This document shows positions 33,149-46,200 of a stretch of DNA of 64,000 nucleotides, piece by piece. The notes under the pieces are model-generated. The model did not search any database and was not told where the DNA came from. It saw only the letters and a program-made list of their open reading frames with translations. Each line of letters starts with the position of its first letter. The first letter of the stretch is position 1. Source of the DNA: Maratus speciosus (taxonomy: Eukaryota; Arthropoda; Arachnida; Araneae; Salticidae). The stretch spans positions 30,258,852-30,322,851 of the forward strand of contig OZ010800.1 in NCBI GenBank assembly GCA_963932465.1, read 5' to 3'. The translations under genes were made by a program, and so were the position numbers.

Positions 33149-36090
33149 ATACTGAACTTACTTTTGAAAAATGGGTTAAACCGACCTGCAACAAAAATAA
33201 TTAGCATCGGGAGAAGATTTTCCCACCACAGTCTGCCGTAACATTTCAGAAAATTGGCTGTGGATTTTTTGTTTGTTTGTTTGTTTGTTTTACACAGAAT
33301 CGCCCGTGGTGCAGTGGTCCCCACACAACACAGACATGCACAAAAACTTCTATTTTTGTTATTATAGGCTCCTTCCAGGTTAAATTGTCTGTTGTTCTAC
33401 AACTCAATGCATAATCAGACTTTGCATAAAAAAAAAAAAAATATTTGAAATAAGGGGAGGAAAAAAAGGTGGACTTCTCGTGTGCAAACCAAACTCATTC
33501 ATAAATTGGGATTTAATTTTTTCTATGAGATTCTTAAAAATATAGCACGATTTCAGTATACTTTGATAATATATTCAAGGGGTGGACAGACTTAGATAAA
33601 ATGTAAAACTGTCTGCAAACTCAAATAATTTCTTTAAAAATTTCTGCAAAAAAAGCCACGCCCCTCCTAAGTCCTATATCGCCGCTAACAGCAAAAGTGA
33701 AAAAGTCCTCTTTCCAATCCCTCATATTACATTACATGCTCTCAACTCAACCCCCCCCCCCCATTCCCCAGTTTTCTGAATTAGACAAGATTGAAAAGAG
33801 GATCATGTTTACCAAGATATTAAAACCGAAAATTCCCCTTTCGAATGTAAAAAAGTCACTGCAAATCGCAGAGAAATGCTAAATAAGCGCATAAACATTC
33901 GCTAAACCAAATAAATAATTTTTTAAACCAAATAAACTTTATTTAAAAGAGATCAACATTTAATTTTTACTTTTCAACACAAAATTTATTTTTAATCTGT
34001 TAAATTAATCTGCAAAGCCTAAAATAATCTGCAGCACCTGCTTCGGTGCTGCACTATTTCTGCTAGTGGCCCTGGCAAATAAAAAAGAAAAAAGCATTGT
34101 ACCTGCCGTTCCAGCATAAGCCCCGTACTTCCAATATTAAATTAAATAAATTAAATAAAGAGTACATTAAAAAAAACTAAATTATTAATTAGATATTTTA
34201 TTTTTGATTATTTCAATTTACTAAGGTTCAATGCAATTTTATTTTTTAAAATAAAATAAAATTGTGTGATTTATGTTTGGTTGCGGTTTTCTCAGGGATG
34301 GGGAAATTTAAGTTAACTGTGACCTTCTGAGAGAGGGGGTCCAATTACTGGTCCAATTGGGGGTCCAATTGGTTACTGGTCCAATTGAATTTTTGGTGGT
34401 TTCAGACCAGCAGACCAAAAAAGGATTTCGAAAGCTGATTGATTTTTCAAATGCTGAAGCTTTTCCTTTTTAAAGAAAATTTGATTGATATGCTGTTTAA
34501 TTTTTGGATTATTTTCCCTGTGCGAAATTTTATTATTATGTCTTCACAAAAAAAAATTTTATGTCTTAAAATATTTACCCTTTCATTTAAAACAGGTGGA
34601 GAAATTAACCTGATGCTTTCCATTTTACCTGACTTGAAATCCTGTTTCAGAATATACTAAGCTTCAAGAATTCTTTATATTTGATGACTTCGTCATATTT
34701 ATGATCCTCATTTGGGCAAGAAAGAGGCTATTTTTTTAAATGAATGGTCAGACAGTACTGCATCCTCCTAAAACTGTCGGAGAGAAACTCTGTATGTAAA
34801 ATGGCATTATATTTACAGTAAATATTAGTCTGACATACTATATATATTTATAGACATATAATTTAATGATTGTATAATTTATATTTTCAATAAATGGAGC
34901 GGCATACCGCAAACCAACTTAATTGTGTTGTTATTTTATTGTCTGTTACCATTTCTTTTTTCAGCTATTGCAAGGCTGCTGTTGGTGAATATTTTCCTTT
35001 TCTACTACTATTATTTAAAAAAATAATAAAAAATCTTCATCATAGATTATCGTTTAGGAATACTGAAAAAATACATATATAATCAATAATTAATCACTTT
35101 TGGCGACAATGCTGTTATTAAATTAACAATGTAAATTAAGTATTTAATATACTATGAAAACACATTGTGTATAAAAAAATAAAAAAAGCTTTAAAATTCA
35201 TTTAAAGTAATATTTTTGTGTTAGCTGATATTAGAGGTTAAATGAAGGATTCTGCTACTTATAGCTGTGTTTTTTTATGCTGATTATTTCAGTGTTTACG
35301 CATATACAGTAAACTCTATGTAAGATGGAAATCTGTCTATCTCTGAAAGATTTTCATGTCCCTGCGAATACACAGACATAAAGTACAATTTGTCTAAGGC
35401 GGAATATTGACGACTACGGAAAATTGCCTCGATTCCACTTTAGACAGACTGTACTTTGATTATGTATCCGTTATGCTTGTGTTTTATTTATTTATTGAAA
35501 AATGTTATATTCATTATTGAGTGTTAAACAGAAACGAATGCTGAACTTTTTGTTGTTGTTTTATATTTAAATGAGTTAATTTTGCATAATTGATCTGTGT
35601 GCAATATAAATTTTTAAAAGAACCGTGCTTGAAAATTAATTTAAAAACCATGAAAAATCAGTAAATTGAAATGCAGATTTAATTTAATTGCGTTTGAAAT
35701 TACAATTTTTCCCCTTTTCAACGATTTAAAAATGAAAATTATGTGATAATTCAATTTGAGGAAAAGGGGAAATGGATTGCTTAGATTATTGTTACTGTCG
35801 ACATGTGTCAGCAATAGTAGAAAAATCAAATTTTTATTTTATACTAATTTAAAAATAAATGCATTAGTAATAATTTTTCATAATTGGGATTTTGGACAGA
35901 ACATGTCAGTTTTATTGTTCAAAAATAGTACTATCAAAATGTATATAACTTTTAAAATAGTGATTGGTGAAATTTTCATATGTGTAACAATTGTACCTTT
36001 ATATTAACGATATGAGGAAATGCCTAAAAATATTTTTTGCTAATTGAAATATTTTATTTTTTCACTAGATTAATATTAACACAATTATTC
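33149..36090. other. Unassigned AT-rich intergenic sequence
   Basis: No protein family or RNA gene was recognised. Small features only: a CAAA/GTTT run near 33268-33290, a C run near 33752-33763, and three or four copies of ggtccaattg near 34338-34390. Frames of 60-83 codons show no motif. Confidence 0.5.
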
Positions 36091-36140
36091 TAATTGGTAA
36101 ACAAATCATATTACATGTAAATTTCCAACTGGGCGAAAAA

Positions 36141-36215
36141 TGTCCGGACCAGGATTCGAACCCGGGACCTCCTGGCTGAAGCCGCCAGTGCTCTGCCATC
36201 TGAGCTATCCCGGAC
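36141..36215 (-). tRNA. tRNA-like sequence (probable pseudo-tRNA), copy 1
   Basis: Reverse complement of 36591-36665. It has box-A-like TAGCTCAGATGG and box-B GGTTCGAATCC, a 7-bp acceptor stem GTCCGGG/TCCGGAC, an anticodon stem CTGGC/GCCAG with loop GGCTTCA, and a T stem CCGGG/CCTGG. Three linker bases instead of two separate acceptor and D stems, and position 33 is G instead of U, so translation function is doubtful. Confidence 0.5.
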
Positions 36216-36590
36216 GATTCTGGTCGAACTTTTTCACCCAGCTAACCTTGATGATTACAGCATCTGGTCTGAAACCTGGTTCAGCTCAACAGAATAAATC
36301 TCAGGTAATGGAACTCCAGAAATCGCTGGATAGGAAATTACACTAGATTAATATTAACACAATTATTCTAATTGGTAAACAAAATTGGTTCCAATGGGTT
36401 GGGTTTTGTTTACCAATTAGAATAATTGTGTGTCTAGTAATGTGTCTAGTGTGTGTAATCTAGTGTAATTTCGTATCCAGCGATTTCTGGAGTTCCATTA
36501 CCTGAGATTTATTCTGTTGAGCTGAACCAGGTTTCAGACCAGATGCTGTAATCATCAAGGTTAGCTGGGTGAAAAAGTTCGACCAGAATC

Positions 36591-36665
36591 GTCCGGGATA
36601 GCTCAGATGGCAGAGCACTGGCGGCTTCAGCCAGGAGGTCCCGGGTTCGAATCCTGGTCCGGACA
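36591..36665 (+). tRNA. tRNA-like sequence (probable pseudo-tRNA), copy 2
   Basis: Same cloverleaf as 36141-36215, on the plus strand. Read literally, positions 34-36 would be CTT, but the absent U33 makes the anticodon assignment unsafe. Pol III internal promoter boxes are intact, so transcription is possible. Confidence 0.5.
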
Positions 36666-36868
36666 TTTTTCGCCCAGTCGGAAATTTACATGTAATATGA
36701 TTTGTTTACCAATTAGAATAATTGTGTTAATATTAATCTAGTGTAATTTCGTATCCAGCGATTTCTGGAGTTCCATTACCTGAGATTTATTCTGTTGAGC
36801 TGAACCAGGTTTCAGACCAGATGCTGTAATCATCAAGGTTAGCTGGGTGAAAAAGTTCGACCAGAATC

Positions 36869-36943
36869 GTCCGGGATAGCTCAGATGGCAGAGCACTGGC
36901 GGCTTCAGCCAGGAGGTCCCGGGTTCGAATCCTGGTCCGGACA
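36869..36943 (+). tRNA. tRNA-like sequence (probable pseudo-tRNA), copy 3
   Basis: Identical in sequence to copy 2 and in a direct repeat 278 bp downstream of it. The same two structural defects apply. Confidence 0.5.
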
Positions 36944-36975
36944 TTTTTCGCCCAGTTGGAAATTTACATGTAATT

Positions 36976-37695
36976 TTATTTTTTGTTTTGTGAAAAGAAG
37001 GTAAAAATTTGAAAACACTATAATATCAAAATTTCAGCATCTTTAGATTCACAACAATATAAAAACAAAAAAAATCTACAGATCATAAAAGTAGCAGCTA
37101 AGTGCATTATGGAATCAAACTTTTTTCAAACCTGTGCAAACATTAATATTGTTTAAAGAAATCCATTTAGCATTGTTTAATGTTTATTAAAAATATTTTT
37201 TATTTCCTGGATTTTAAATTTAAAATATAATAAAAACAGGATATGTATTTAAATCTAAGAAAATTATGTTTAAAAAAATCTTCATTATGAATGGTTTGTG
37301 AATAAGCAAACAACACTAAATGGATTATAAGTGTAACTGAGTGCAGAGAAATGTTCCAAACTGTACAAGGACAGAATGGTAATATTCGTGGAAGAGAAAG
37401 AGAAAAAAAAAGCTATTATTTTGTGAAATTAGATCAAACTGGTTTACATTTGTTTTTAAATATATTTCAAATACAATAGAATCAATAATTAAAACTTTAA
37501 TAATTTTCAGTTTAATGAAAACAAAAAAATTATGCTTTCGTACTGAAACATAATTTCGCATAATCTGAAATTTTGTTCATTATTACACCATAAAATGATA
37601 AATTGAAAACCAAAGTCCTGGTTAATCATTTCACTCCAAAGCAAGGGAAAAAAAAAAGAAAATTACAATCCGGTGTAACCTTTCCCCATAAAGTT
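36976..37695. other. Unassigned AT-rich sequence
   Basis: Nothing recognisable. The 78-codon minus-strand frame at 37325-37561 is Phe/Ile-rich, without motif or start context. Confidence 0.45.
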
Positions 37696-37699
37696 GAGA

Positions 37700-38095
37700 G
37701 GAAAAACCTGAATCGTGGTTCAACCTTTTACCAAAAAATTAGAATAGATAAAATCTTGAATCATGGTTAAACCTTTCACCAGAAAGTTTGATTTAAAAAA
37801 ATGCTGATTCATGGTTAAACCTTTCACCAGAAAATTTGATTTAAAAAACCCTGATTCATGGTTCAACCTTTCACAAGAAAATTGGATGAAAAAAAACTGA
37901 TTCATGGTTCAAACTTTCACCGGAAAATCGGATTAAAAAAACCCCTTGATTCATGGTTCAACCTTTCACCAGAAAATTGGATTTTAAAAAATCCTGAATT
38001 ATGGTTCAACCTTTCACCAGAAAATTGGATTTACAAAAAAACTGAATCATGGTTCAACATTTCACCAAAATAATGGTATTTGTGAAAGCGCCAAT
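37700..38095 (+). repeat. Minisatellite, ~48-bp unit, about 8 copies
   Basis: The landmark catggttcaacctttcacc (or ttaaacc) recurs near 37761, 37812, 37858, 37905, 37952, 38000 and 38048, with aaaattggatt and an A run between. The unit is a multiple of three, which keeps a frame open on each strand as a 16-residue repeat; no known protein repeat is recognised. Confidence 0.85.
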
Positions 38096-38263
38096 AAATT
38101 GGTGAAACATATCACCAATATCTCGGTTGCAGCTAAATTTCAGCAACTTTTAACCATTTTCTTGGTGAAACATCCAACTTCATTTTTAACAGTGTATCAC
38201 GATGTCAAATTCACTGATACATTTTGTTTGATTCAATGTTCGTTTGGAAAAATAGATCATCGT

Positions 38264-38282
38264 AGCGGGCATAGCCTGCTAG
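38264..38282 (+). mobile_element. Helitron-like 3' terminus
   Basis: Hairpin AGCGGGC-ATA-GCCTGCT runs into CTAG followed by T, which fits the 3' end of a Helitron-type element. The 5' end is not identified. A possible 5' end of another member (tctatctatattata) starts at about 38287. Confidence 0.5.
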
Positions 38283-39161
38283 TTTCTATCTATCTATATT
38301 ATAAATGGCAAACGTATCTGTGCGTAACGCATACGCCATTTTGCGAATAGTCACATTTTGAAATTTGAAATAAAATTTTAGTTTTGCAAATTTCTCTACT
38401 GCAAATTTCTAAACTTCTAAACTTCGCGCATTTTAAATTTTGACACCGTCGTATAAGGAACAAAATGCTCTTTTAAATGCAATTGTTTTGAAAGCTGATC
38501 TCAATTTATTTTTGAGATATCAAATTTTTTGTAGTTTTTTATTCCATTTTTCTTATTATGGCAACAAAAGTACTCCATTTCTATTAAAAGTCATTGAATG
38601 TAAACGGAAAATAGTCGAAAATAGGAGACACTGTATCTTTTTGTTGCCCTTTTCTCATAAAACCTGAAAAAAGTTGAAATTAAAATATGGTCCATGTCAA
38701 GAATATTATCTGTTATTCCGTGATAATAACGCCATATGCATACTTTTCTATAGACGAAGTTTAAGACTGGATTGTAAAAGTGGATTGCTTTAACGGATGC
38801 AAATGACGTCATTTTATAAAAAACCTGTATTTTAAATCTTAAACCTGAATTATGTTTTGTAGAAGTGCGTCATTTTCACAGCCCAGCTGCTTTGGAATTC
38901 TTCACAGGTGAAAATGCTTTACTTGTGAATGTAATGTAATGTAATCGAAATCACACACTGATAAAACGCAATGTTTTACAAAAATTTAGAGTGACTTTAT
39001 AAAAGAGAGGTGACATGCAAATAATAGCGATTTTGATTACAGAAATTGATGATTCTCGCCTGGATGGATTTGCTCGGCCGTGTTAGACAAGCAAACAAAT
39101 AATTCGTGATTTAAAATAGTTTTTGTCCAAAATTCTCTCGAATAATAAAATTTTTGTGCTA

Positions 39162-39200
39162 CTAGGGGGCTCAGCCCCTACGAGCTAAGCTCGTCAATCC
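39162..39200 (-). mobile_element. Helitron-like 3' terminus
   Basis: On the minus strand the sequence ends GGGGCTGAGCCCCCTAG before T: a GC-rich hairpin directly before CTAG. A second perfect hairpin (ACGAGCT-A-AGCTCGT) lies just inside. The other end of the element was not located. Confidence 0.5.
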
Positions 39201-39358
39201 CCCTTCATACACCACAGACTCTAAAAGTACGCTAATTTGATCGGCTTTAAAAAGATTACGGAAGAGTTAATTATAATTTAAAAAACAGTGGCGATCTCCC
39301 TATAAACGGATTTCTATTCATTTATCTTTGATTGGGGAATTTTAAGGCCAAATCAGCT

Positions 39359-39585
39359 GCGGTACTGCTTGATTATCCCGTCAACCAATTTCGCCAAATT
39401 ATATAAATGGCCAAACCACTCGCCAAATTATACAAATTGACATATTTTTTATTTTAAATAGCGGATGAACAAATAAATTAGCATAATATTAATAAAAATA
39501 CAAATAAAACTGCGAAATAAAAATTACTTGATAACGTAGACACGTGTAACTTGCCTAAAGTCAAGTTAATGTGGCATTTACGATC
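39359..39585 (+). mobile_element. Inverted-repeat MITE, 3'-truncated copy
   Basis: Begins ggtactgcttgattatcc and runs through gtcaaccaatttcgccaa to ggcatttacgatc, matching the left three quarters of the complete copy at 47573-47868 and then breaking off. Confidence 0.65.
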
Positions 39586-40222
39586 AAAAATAATCTCTAT
39601 AACAATAGCCTAAGTCATGTGATTATCATCAACAGTTCCCGGCTCACCACTTCGCTTTTCATACTCTATGTGCCATTTTGGTACTTTAATGTTATCCAGG
39701 CACACCTGATATGTCATAAAATATTATTCTATCGTCATCCTTTATCTATATTATAATAGTTTAAGTCATCAACTGCCATAAACAAATATGGTCTGATCTC
39801 TTCGCCTTTCATATGAAAGTTTGGCACAAGTGTCATATACGCGCCATATTGGCGCGATTTTTTTCCGACGCCAATTTCGGGAACACATCAACAGCATAAA
39901 CAACAACATCCGTCTAACAATATCAAGCAAAATAAAGATACTTTGGAGCCAGTTAAGTGCCTGTCCCGTTAATGACATTGTCGTCAATAAAATATCGCGC
40001 CAATATGGGGCCGTAAATTTTCCATTTTCATTTAAAAATTATTTTTTTTAATAACACTACATAAAAGTTGCCATGGTCGCAAAGAATTCTTGGTACAGTT
40101 ACGTTAGCCGGATGCAAACCTCGCCAATAGCTTTATTTCAGCTCGCCAGTTAGCATTTTTTAATGAAAATTTTGCGAAAACCTCGTTTTCAAATACCAGT
40201 TACATCAGCATTTTTCGTATTA

Positions 40223-40510
40223 CATAGTTTTTCCGTCAACCAAAAATCTATCGCCAAACTATAAGATTAAATGGCAATAATGGTTGATCGTTAATGCCAC
40301 ATTCACTTAATGTCACTTTAAGCAAGTTACACGTGTTAACGTCATCAGTGATTTTTATTTTGACGTTTCATTTGTATATTTATTAATGTTATACTAATTT
40401 ATTTGTTCTTTTGTCATTTAAAATAAAAATTGTCAATTTGTATAATTTGGCGAGTGGTTTGGCTATTTATATAATTTGGCGAAATTGGTCGACGGAATAA
40501 CTAAGTAGTA
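40223..40510 (-). mobile_element. Inverted-repeat MITE, near-complete copy
   Basis: Reverse-orientation copy of 47573-47868. It ends ggtcgacggaataacta followed by agtagtacc, and its other end carries tttccgtcaaccaaaaatc. With 39359-39585 it forms an inverted pair about 640 bp apart. Confidence 0.7.
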
Positions 40511-42090
40511 CCGTATTTTTTAATTATTTTCTATTATTTTTTAAAGAAAATATATAAAAAAATTAATAATTATAGAACAAAATAATTTATACAATTTTAA
40601 AAAAGAAAAAAAGTAAATAAACTTTTATTATTAAATAAACAGCAAGACGGGTTACCATGTCAGTCACAATAATGCCATTCTGGCGCCAGTTAGGTACCCC
40701 GGTGCGTAGATAACATCTGTGCCTAATTTTTTTCTTTTCGTTTTGTTTTTTTTTTTTAAAGAAAGAAGTGAAATCCATCAAATTTAACTAAAAGTTGTAT
40801 ATTTTATATAAAATGAGTGAAAGGATTGTATTTTAAATGAAATTAATGAAATATAAAAAAATGCGACGGGAAAAAATGTTTGGCGAATTATCACCTGCGT
40901 CTCGCTAACATACAAATACCGTCAGAATTGATTTGTCTATCAGAATCTTTCGATTTAGCGAAAGATTGCTCAAGTAAATTGAATTATGAATAAAAGTAGC
41001 ATGATACATTTCTTAGCATACATTTAAAGGAGGCTAACCTGGTCACCAAATTAGTTTAAAATGATAACCTTTTCTGAAATACGAAAATAATCTGTTCTGA
41101 TTAATATTCGAGCTGCCATCATTAGAGAAAAGTATTTAAAATTAAAAAAAATTTAATATTTCAAAAACTAATTCGAATTTAAAAATTCTAATACCAGTTT
41201 TGAGATCTGCGGATCAATACTGATTTTTGGTGTTAATTTTAGCGCAAAGTATTCTATATTTTAGGAGAAATCGCCGCGAAACATAATCAGTCTTTTAAAA
41301 GAATCATTACATAAATTCGTTTCATTTCAGCCGTTTCATACATGCGTTTCATAAATTCGTTTCATTAGGATTTTATATATGTAGGGTAGATAAAATCGCG
41401 TTTCCTTTTTTTTTTTAAAGTATGTCAAGGTGATGTTCAGTATTTTAGGATATTATAAGGATATATTTGGAATATATTAGGCTTTTGATTTTACTTTGGT
41501 CTCCAAACAATTTGATTTTAAGCTAAAAAGGCCTAAAATAGACATCGGCCCTGACGACGAAAATTTTCAAGCGTAAGACAGTTTATTTTTTCAGTAAATT
41601 GTTATATTCAAAGGTAAATTATATAAATAGCAGTTAATATTATGAAAATGGAATTAGATATTTAAATTTTAGTGTAAACGTCTGTCACATGCACTTATAA
41701 TTTGTAAAATAATTTAATTTGAGACTTAAAAAAATATCACTTTACTACGGAAACATGTCGATTTGTTTTCCGAAACTTGTCTATACATATAAAATACAAA
41801 CGGAAATTTCGTTTCGGCTGCATATAGCTCGAGTTCGGTTAAAGTGGTTTTACGATTTTGTACTGTTAGAAAACTTTTCATGGAAGGTTTCAGTACATGG
41901 CATAACATTCTGCGGTGATTATTTTTAGAATAACAATGAACATTTCTATATCAGATAAACCCGATTATGAAAGTTTAGCCTTTTAAAAAGATTTCGTGGA
42001 ATGGATTTCGACAGGACTTACGCTATTAGCTATATAATTTTCCAGTTAAGGTTTTGTTATATAGCATATTGTTCTTTATTGCTTAGTTAC

Positions 42091-42130
42091 TAGCCGCCTC
42101 AGGCGAACAAACTGGTCGATCTTAAATGTA
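42091..42130 (-). mobile_element. Helitron-like 3' terminus
   Basis: On the minus strand CGCCTGAGGCG forms a hairpin followed by GCTAG and then T. The same family end, more diverged, is at 55275-55300. Confidence 0.5.
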
Positions 42131-42975
42131 TGCTAAGAATTGCAACATGTTACTTTTATTTATAATTTAATTAATTTACTTAATCTTTCGTCAAAACGGA
42201 AGATTCTTACCGAGAAATGAAAAATTCTTTAAGATCATGGCAGCATTTCGTAATTTGTTGATGATATAATTTTATGTTTCTTGTCAAAAAATACTACACA
42301 TTTAGGCATTTTATTTTATATTCATATGCATATCAATTGTAATACGTTCACTAATGCGGTGATTTTAACATATTAAGTAACCTTCCGTAATTGAGTAATC
42401 TGCCTATTGGCGCATTTCAGCTAATGCGACACCAAACGGATCCAGCGTCATGGTCAACAAAACTACTGTGAATTAATCATTTAAATTGCAAAAATTTACT
42501 GAGAAATGTTCGTAGCCTTAATCTCAAAGAAACAATTTATGTATAATTCCATGTTAAAATTTTGATTCAGCTCTTTCATCATCAAATCGACACTAAATTG
42601 TAATATCCACCTCAGAATCAACGGGAAATGTAAGTTATAGTGCAAACAAATAGTTAATTTTCGAAATATAGCAAATAAATTAATTTAATACGATTAAATA
42701 ATAATAATAATAATAAATGATTCGTGTTCAATGAATAGCGAGCTCAATTTTAAATCTGAAATTTATTTCGTTGGCTCATAGGCGAATAACGTCATGAACA
42801 AAGCTGCATTCTGCCTCATGATTTGACAGCTATAAAAATCACATTCTGGTTTATTGTTTAAAATTCCTCTCTCGAGAACTCGCTTTACGAATGATTACCT
42901 TCATGGCTTAATATTTTTAATTGCCAAAATGAACGAATCGCTATTGTTTGTTTACTTTGGTGGAATGAGATATTG
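42131..42975. other. Unassigned AT-rich sequence
   Basis: No gene or clear element apart from family-tail similarity in the first 100 bp. A short (ATA)n run lies near 42700-42716. Confidence 0.45.
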
Positions 42976-42979
42976 AGTT

Positions 42980-43185
42980 TGTTGGGGCGCTGTTTTTTAC
43001 ATCAATGTTTAAACTATGTTCTAATTTTCAGATATTATAAATTTTACGATTAAAGATATTTAAAATGATTCACAACTCCCACTTATTTCTTCGACGAACA
43101 TCTTTTATTTTTACAAAACAAAACAAAACTGAAACTTTTGAGTTGTTGCCAACTCAACAAAACTAAATAAATTTAAGCCGCAACA
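42980..43185 (-). repeat. Gypsy 3' LTR
   Basis: 206 bp, TGTT...AACA, matching 47290-47490 over its length. The purine tract on its inner side shows it is the 3' LTR of the minus-strand element. Confidence 0.92.
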
Positions 43186-43186
43186 G

Positions 43187-43200
43187 TACTCTCCTCCCAG
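43187..43200 (-). promoter_or_regulatory. Gypsy polypurine tract
   Basis: The minus strand reads CTGGGAGGAGAGTA next to the 3' LTR, the expected primer site for plus-strand DNA synthesis in LTR elements. Confidence 0.75.
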
Positions 43201-43296
43201 TAACGAAGTTACTTTACAATATATACAAAAAATGTTAATTACAAAAATAACAAGGCACTAAAATTTGAATATTACTTAAAAATAAATATAAATGTA

Positions 43297-46200
43297 CTAA
43301 TCTCGAAATCGCACAGGAAGTTTAATCGTTCGTCCCGAATGTGACTGTTTTTCAAGAAGTTTTTGGTCTTGAATATGAGAGTTATGTGGTGCTTTTGCAA
43401 GTTGTATTATCTGTGTTGGTTGCTTTGTAGCAATGTCTGTTGTTTCCAAGAAGTATGCAGGTTTTAACCTATCAATAGAGACAGTTACAGTTTTGTATTT
43501 GATTTTGAGCGTGAAATATTTTTCGTTTCTATCAACGACTGGAAATGTACTTTCGTATGGGGGTTTCAGTTGCTTTTTAACTCTGTCTTTGCGAACAAAC
43601 ACATGTGACGTGGTTTTTAAATCTTTAGGAGCAAATATTTTTTGTACATACTTTTTGACACAGTTCTTGGTCCGACTTCTTCCATCACTTTTTGAAGTTG
43701 TTTGGCAAAATTATCAGGTGGTGTAGGAGTTGTACTTTCATGGAAAAATTCTCCAGGTAAACGTATGTTTTGTCCATAGACTATCTGGGCTATAGTAGGT
43801 GCAGAATCTTCCTGCACGGTAGTGCGTAGACCAAGAAGAACGGTTGGCAGTGTTTCACTCCAGGCCAGGTTATTGTGTGCCATTTATGCAGTCTTTAGAG
43901 TTCTGTGTAATAGTTCGACTTTTCCATTGGCTCGGTGGTGGTAGACAGTCGTGTGCTGCAGTTTTATCCCACACATTTTTGTCAGGATGTTTAAAAGCTC
44001 TGATCCAAACTGTGAACCACGATCCGCGACTAGTCGACATGGAGTTCCAAATCTAGAAATCCAATTACCGTAAAATACTTTGGAAACTGTGTCGGTTGAA
44101 ATATTGTTCAGCGGAATCACTTCCATCCAGTTAGTATACTGATCTATGCAGGTCAGGCAGTAGATATTACCGTTTGATGGTGGTAAAGGTCCTATCAGGT
44201 CAATATGAACATCACTGAACCTTTCCGATAGAGGTTGAAATTCACCGGAACTTGATTTGGTATGTCGATTGATTTTGCTGTTTTGGCAGGCCATACATGA
44301 CCGGGCTCATAGCTGTACATATTTTCGGATATTTGGCCATATGAATTTGGATGTCAGGAGTTTCACAGATGATTTAACAGCAGGGTGAGATATTCCATGC
44401 ATTTGATGAAATATTTTCATGCGATAGGATTTAGGAACATATGGTCTTATATTACTTGTTGAAGTTTCACACCACAAAGAAGGTAGCGCATACTGCTTGA
44501 AATTCAGGGAAGTTTTGTATATTTTCAAATTTCGGAATTCTTCATCTTGACCTTGCTCATCAGCTATTTTATCATAATCGATCAAAGAAATTTCTTCAGC
44601 TCTAGATAGTGTATCAGCAATGATATTTTATTGGCCGTTAATAGGTTGGATATCAGTTGAAAATTGTGAAATGTGGTGTAAGTGACGAAGTTGGCGAGGA
44701 GATGCTTTCTCAGGCTTTTGTAGGAAAGCAAAGGTTATGGGTTTGTGGTCTGTGTATATCGTGAATTTTCTTCCTCAAATAAATGCTTGATATATTTTAT
44801 GGAGAGATAAATACCAAGTAATTCTCTATCGTAAGTGCTGTAGTTCTTTTGTGCATCATTCAGTTTCTTAGGATAAAATGCGATATGTTTCTATTCTTTA
44901 CCTTCATATTGTTGAAGTACTGCTCCAATTGCTGAATCTGAAGCGTCTGTACATAGTGACAGAGGTAGTTCAGAATTCGGAAATGATAAGAGTGCAGTGT
45001 TGGCTAAATCATCTTTGCATTGTTGGAGAAATCATTTTTGCATCGCTTCATCTGTCCAAGGAATTTTTCTTCTATATTTCTTTCTTGCTCCTTTGAGGTA
45101 GTCATGTAAAAGAGACTGGTTTTTAGATGCATCTTTTAGATATCGACGATAAAAATTAATCATGCCTAGGAATGTTCTAAGTTCATGAATAGTTGTTGGA
45201 AGTTGATAGTTAAGAATGGCTTGACCTTTATCAGGTAAAGGACGTGACCCTTGAGGTGTAATTAAATATCCCAAAAATTCTATTTCTTATGCTCCCATGA
45301 TTGATTTGGAAACATCTATTCGAAGACCATAATCATTTAATCTTTCAAACACTAACTTGAGATGATTTTTGTGTTCTTCTTCACTAGGAGATACAATAAG
45401 AATATCATCTAAATAGGTGAAAACAAAATGTAGACTTGAAAAAACTTCATGTACAAATCTTTGGAACGTTGCTGGTGCGTTCTTCAAGCCGTAACTCATC
45501 ACATTAAATTCATACAAGCCAAATGACGTAGTAACTGCAGTTTTGCACCTATCTTCTTCGGCAGTGGGAACTTGATAGTATTCTTTAAATAAATCAGTTT
45601 TAGAATAGATAGTTGTATTTTTCAAAATGTGACGAAAATCTTCGACTCGCGGAATAGGATATTTATCAGGAATAGTTTTCCTTTAGTCAGAACCTTTAGT
45701 TGTCTGTAATCTCCACATGGGCGAAAAGTGCCATCTTTTTTCGGATCCATATGAAGAGGGCTCGACCATTGAGAACTAGAAGGCCTGATTATATTATTAT
45801 TGACCATAAATTGGAATTCTTGTTTCGCTATTGCAAGTCGTTGATGATCTAACTGTTTTGCTTTAGAATGGACAGGTTGACCTTTTGTTATAATATGGTG
45901 TTGAATATTATGTTTTACACTTGATAAGAATAAATTTAATTTGGTTATTTCGGGATATTGCCTTAACAGAGTATAAAATTTAGCGGAATTACTTACTGTG
46001 CCGGCGTTACTATCTTCACTGATGGAAGCAACTTTACCATTAATACTTAGTTGAGTTACTCCATCAATTAGTTTCTTCTTATGTAAATCAATTAACAAGT
46101 TAAATTTGTTTAGAAAATCAGCGCCCAAAATACCTTTGTTTATCTCAGCAACATTAAAAGGAAATTGGAATTCTCGCCTAAGTCCTAAATCAAGTTTTAG

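Larger units (their letters stand above)
36100..36975. repeat. tRNA-like repeat: palindrome plus direct copy
   Basis: Three copies of a unit of about 275 bp, each ending in a tRNA-like segment. The first is inverted relative to the second, with the symmetry centre near 36390-36400; the second and third are direct repeats. Unit landmarks are caccagctaacc-type sequence before the tRNA-like part, tttcgcccag after it, and ttacatgtaa at the edge. The copies differ at few positions, so amplification looks recent. Confidence 0.85.
39200..42090. repeat. Mosaic of Helitron-like and inverted-repeat element remnants
   Basis: Blocks here recur elsewhere in the window: cgtatatgac/ggcgccaa-type segments (39820-40010 and 40640-40720, also near 48030, 51100 and 55620), the MITE copies at 39359 and 40223, and a tail near 40940-41060 that recurs inverted near 42090-42200 and at 55270-55400. 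No Rep/helicase frame was seen. Exact element borders cannot be resolved by eye. Confidence 0.55.

Noticed and set aside
33578..34080. Possible hAT-like element from the aggggtggac motif to the ggccctggc motif
   Set aside because: The ends are not inverted repeats of each other and the flanks do not match.
35305..35460. Possible small inverted-repeat element (acagtaaactct ... agacagactgtact)
   Set aside because: End similarity is only a few bases and no convincing target duplication was seen.
36141..36943. Three functional tRNA genes
   Set aside because: No U33 in the anticodon loop and three linker bases before the D stem; kept only as tRNA-like repeats.
36140..36944. Three 68-codon frames beginning MSGPGFEPGTSW
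   Set aside because: They are the antisense reading of the tRNA-like sequence, a common annotation artefact.
43433..44056. Plus-strand frames opposite the Gypsy pol
   Set aside because: Antisense shadows of the integrase region, with no independent motif.
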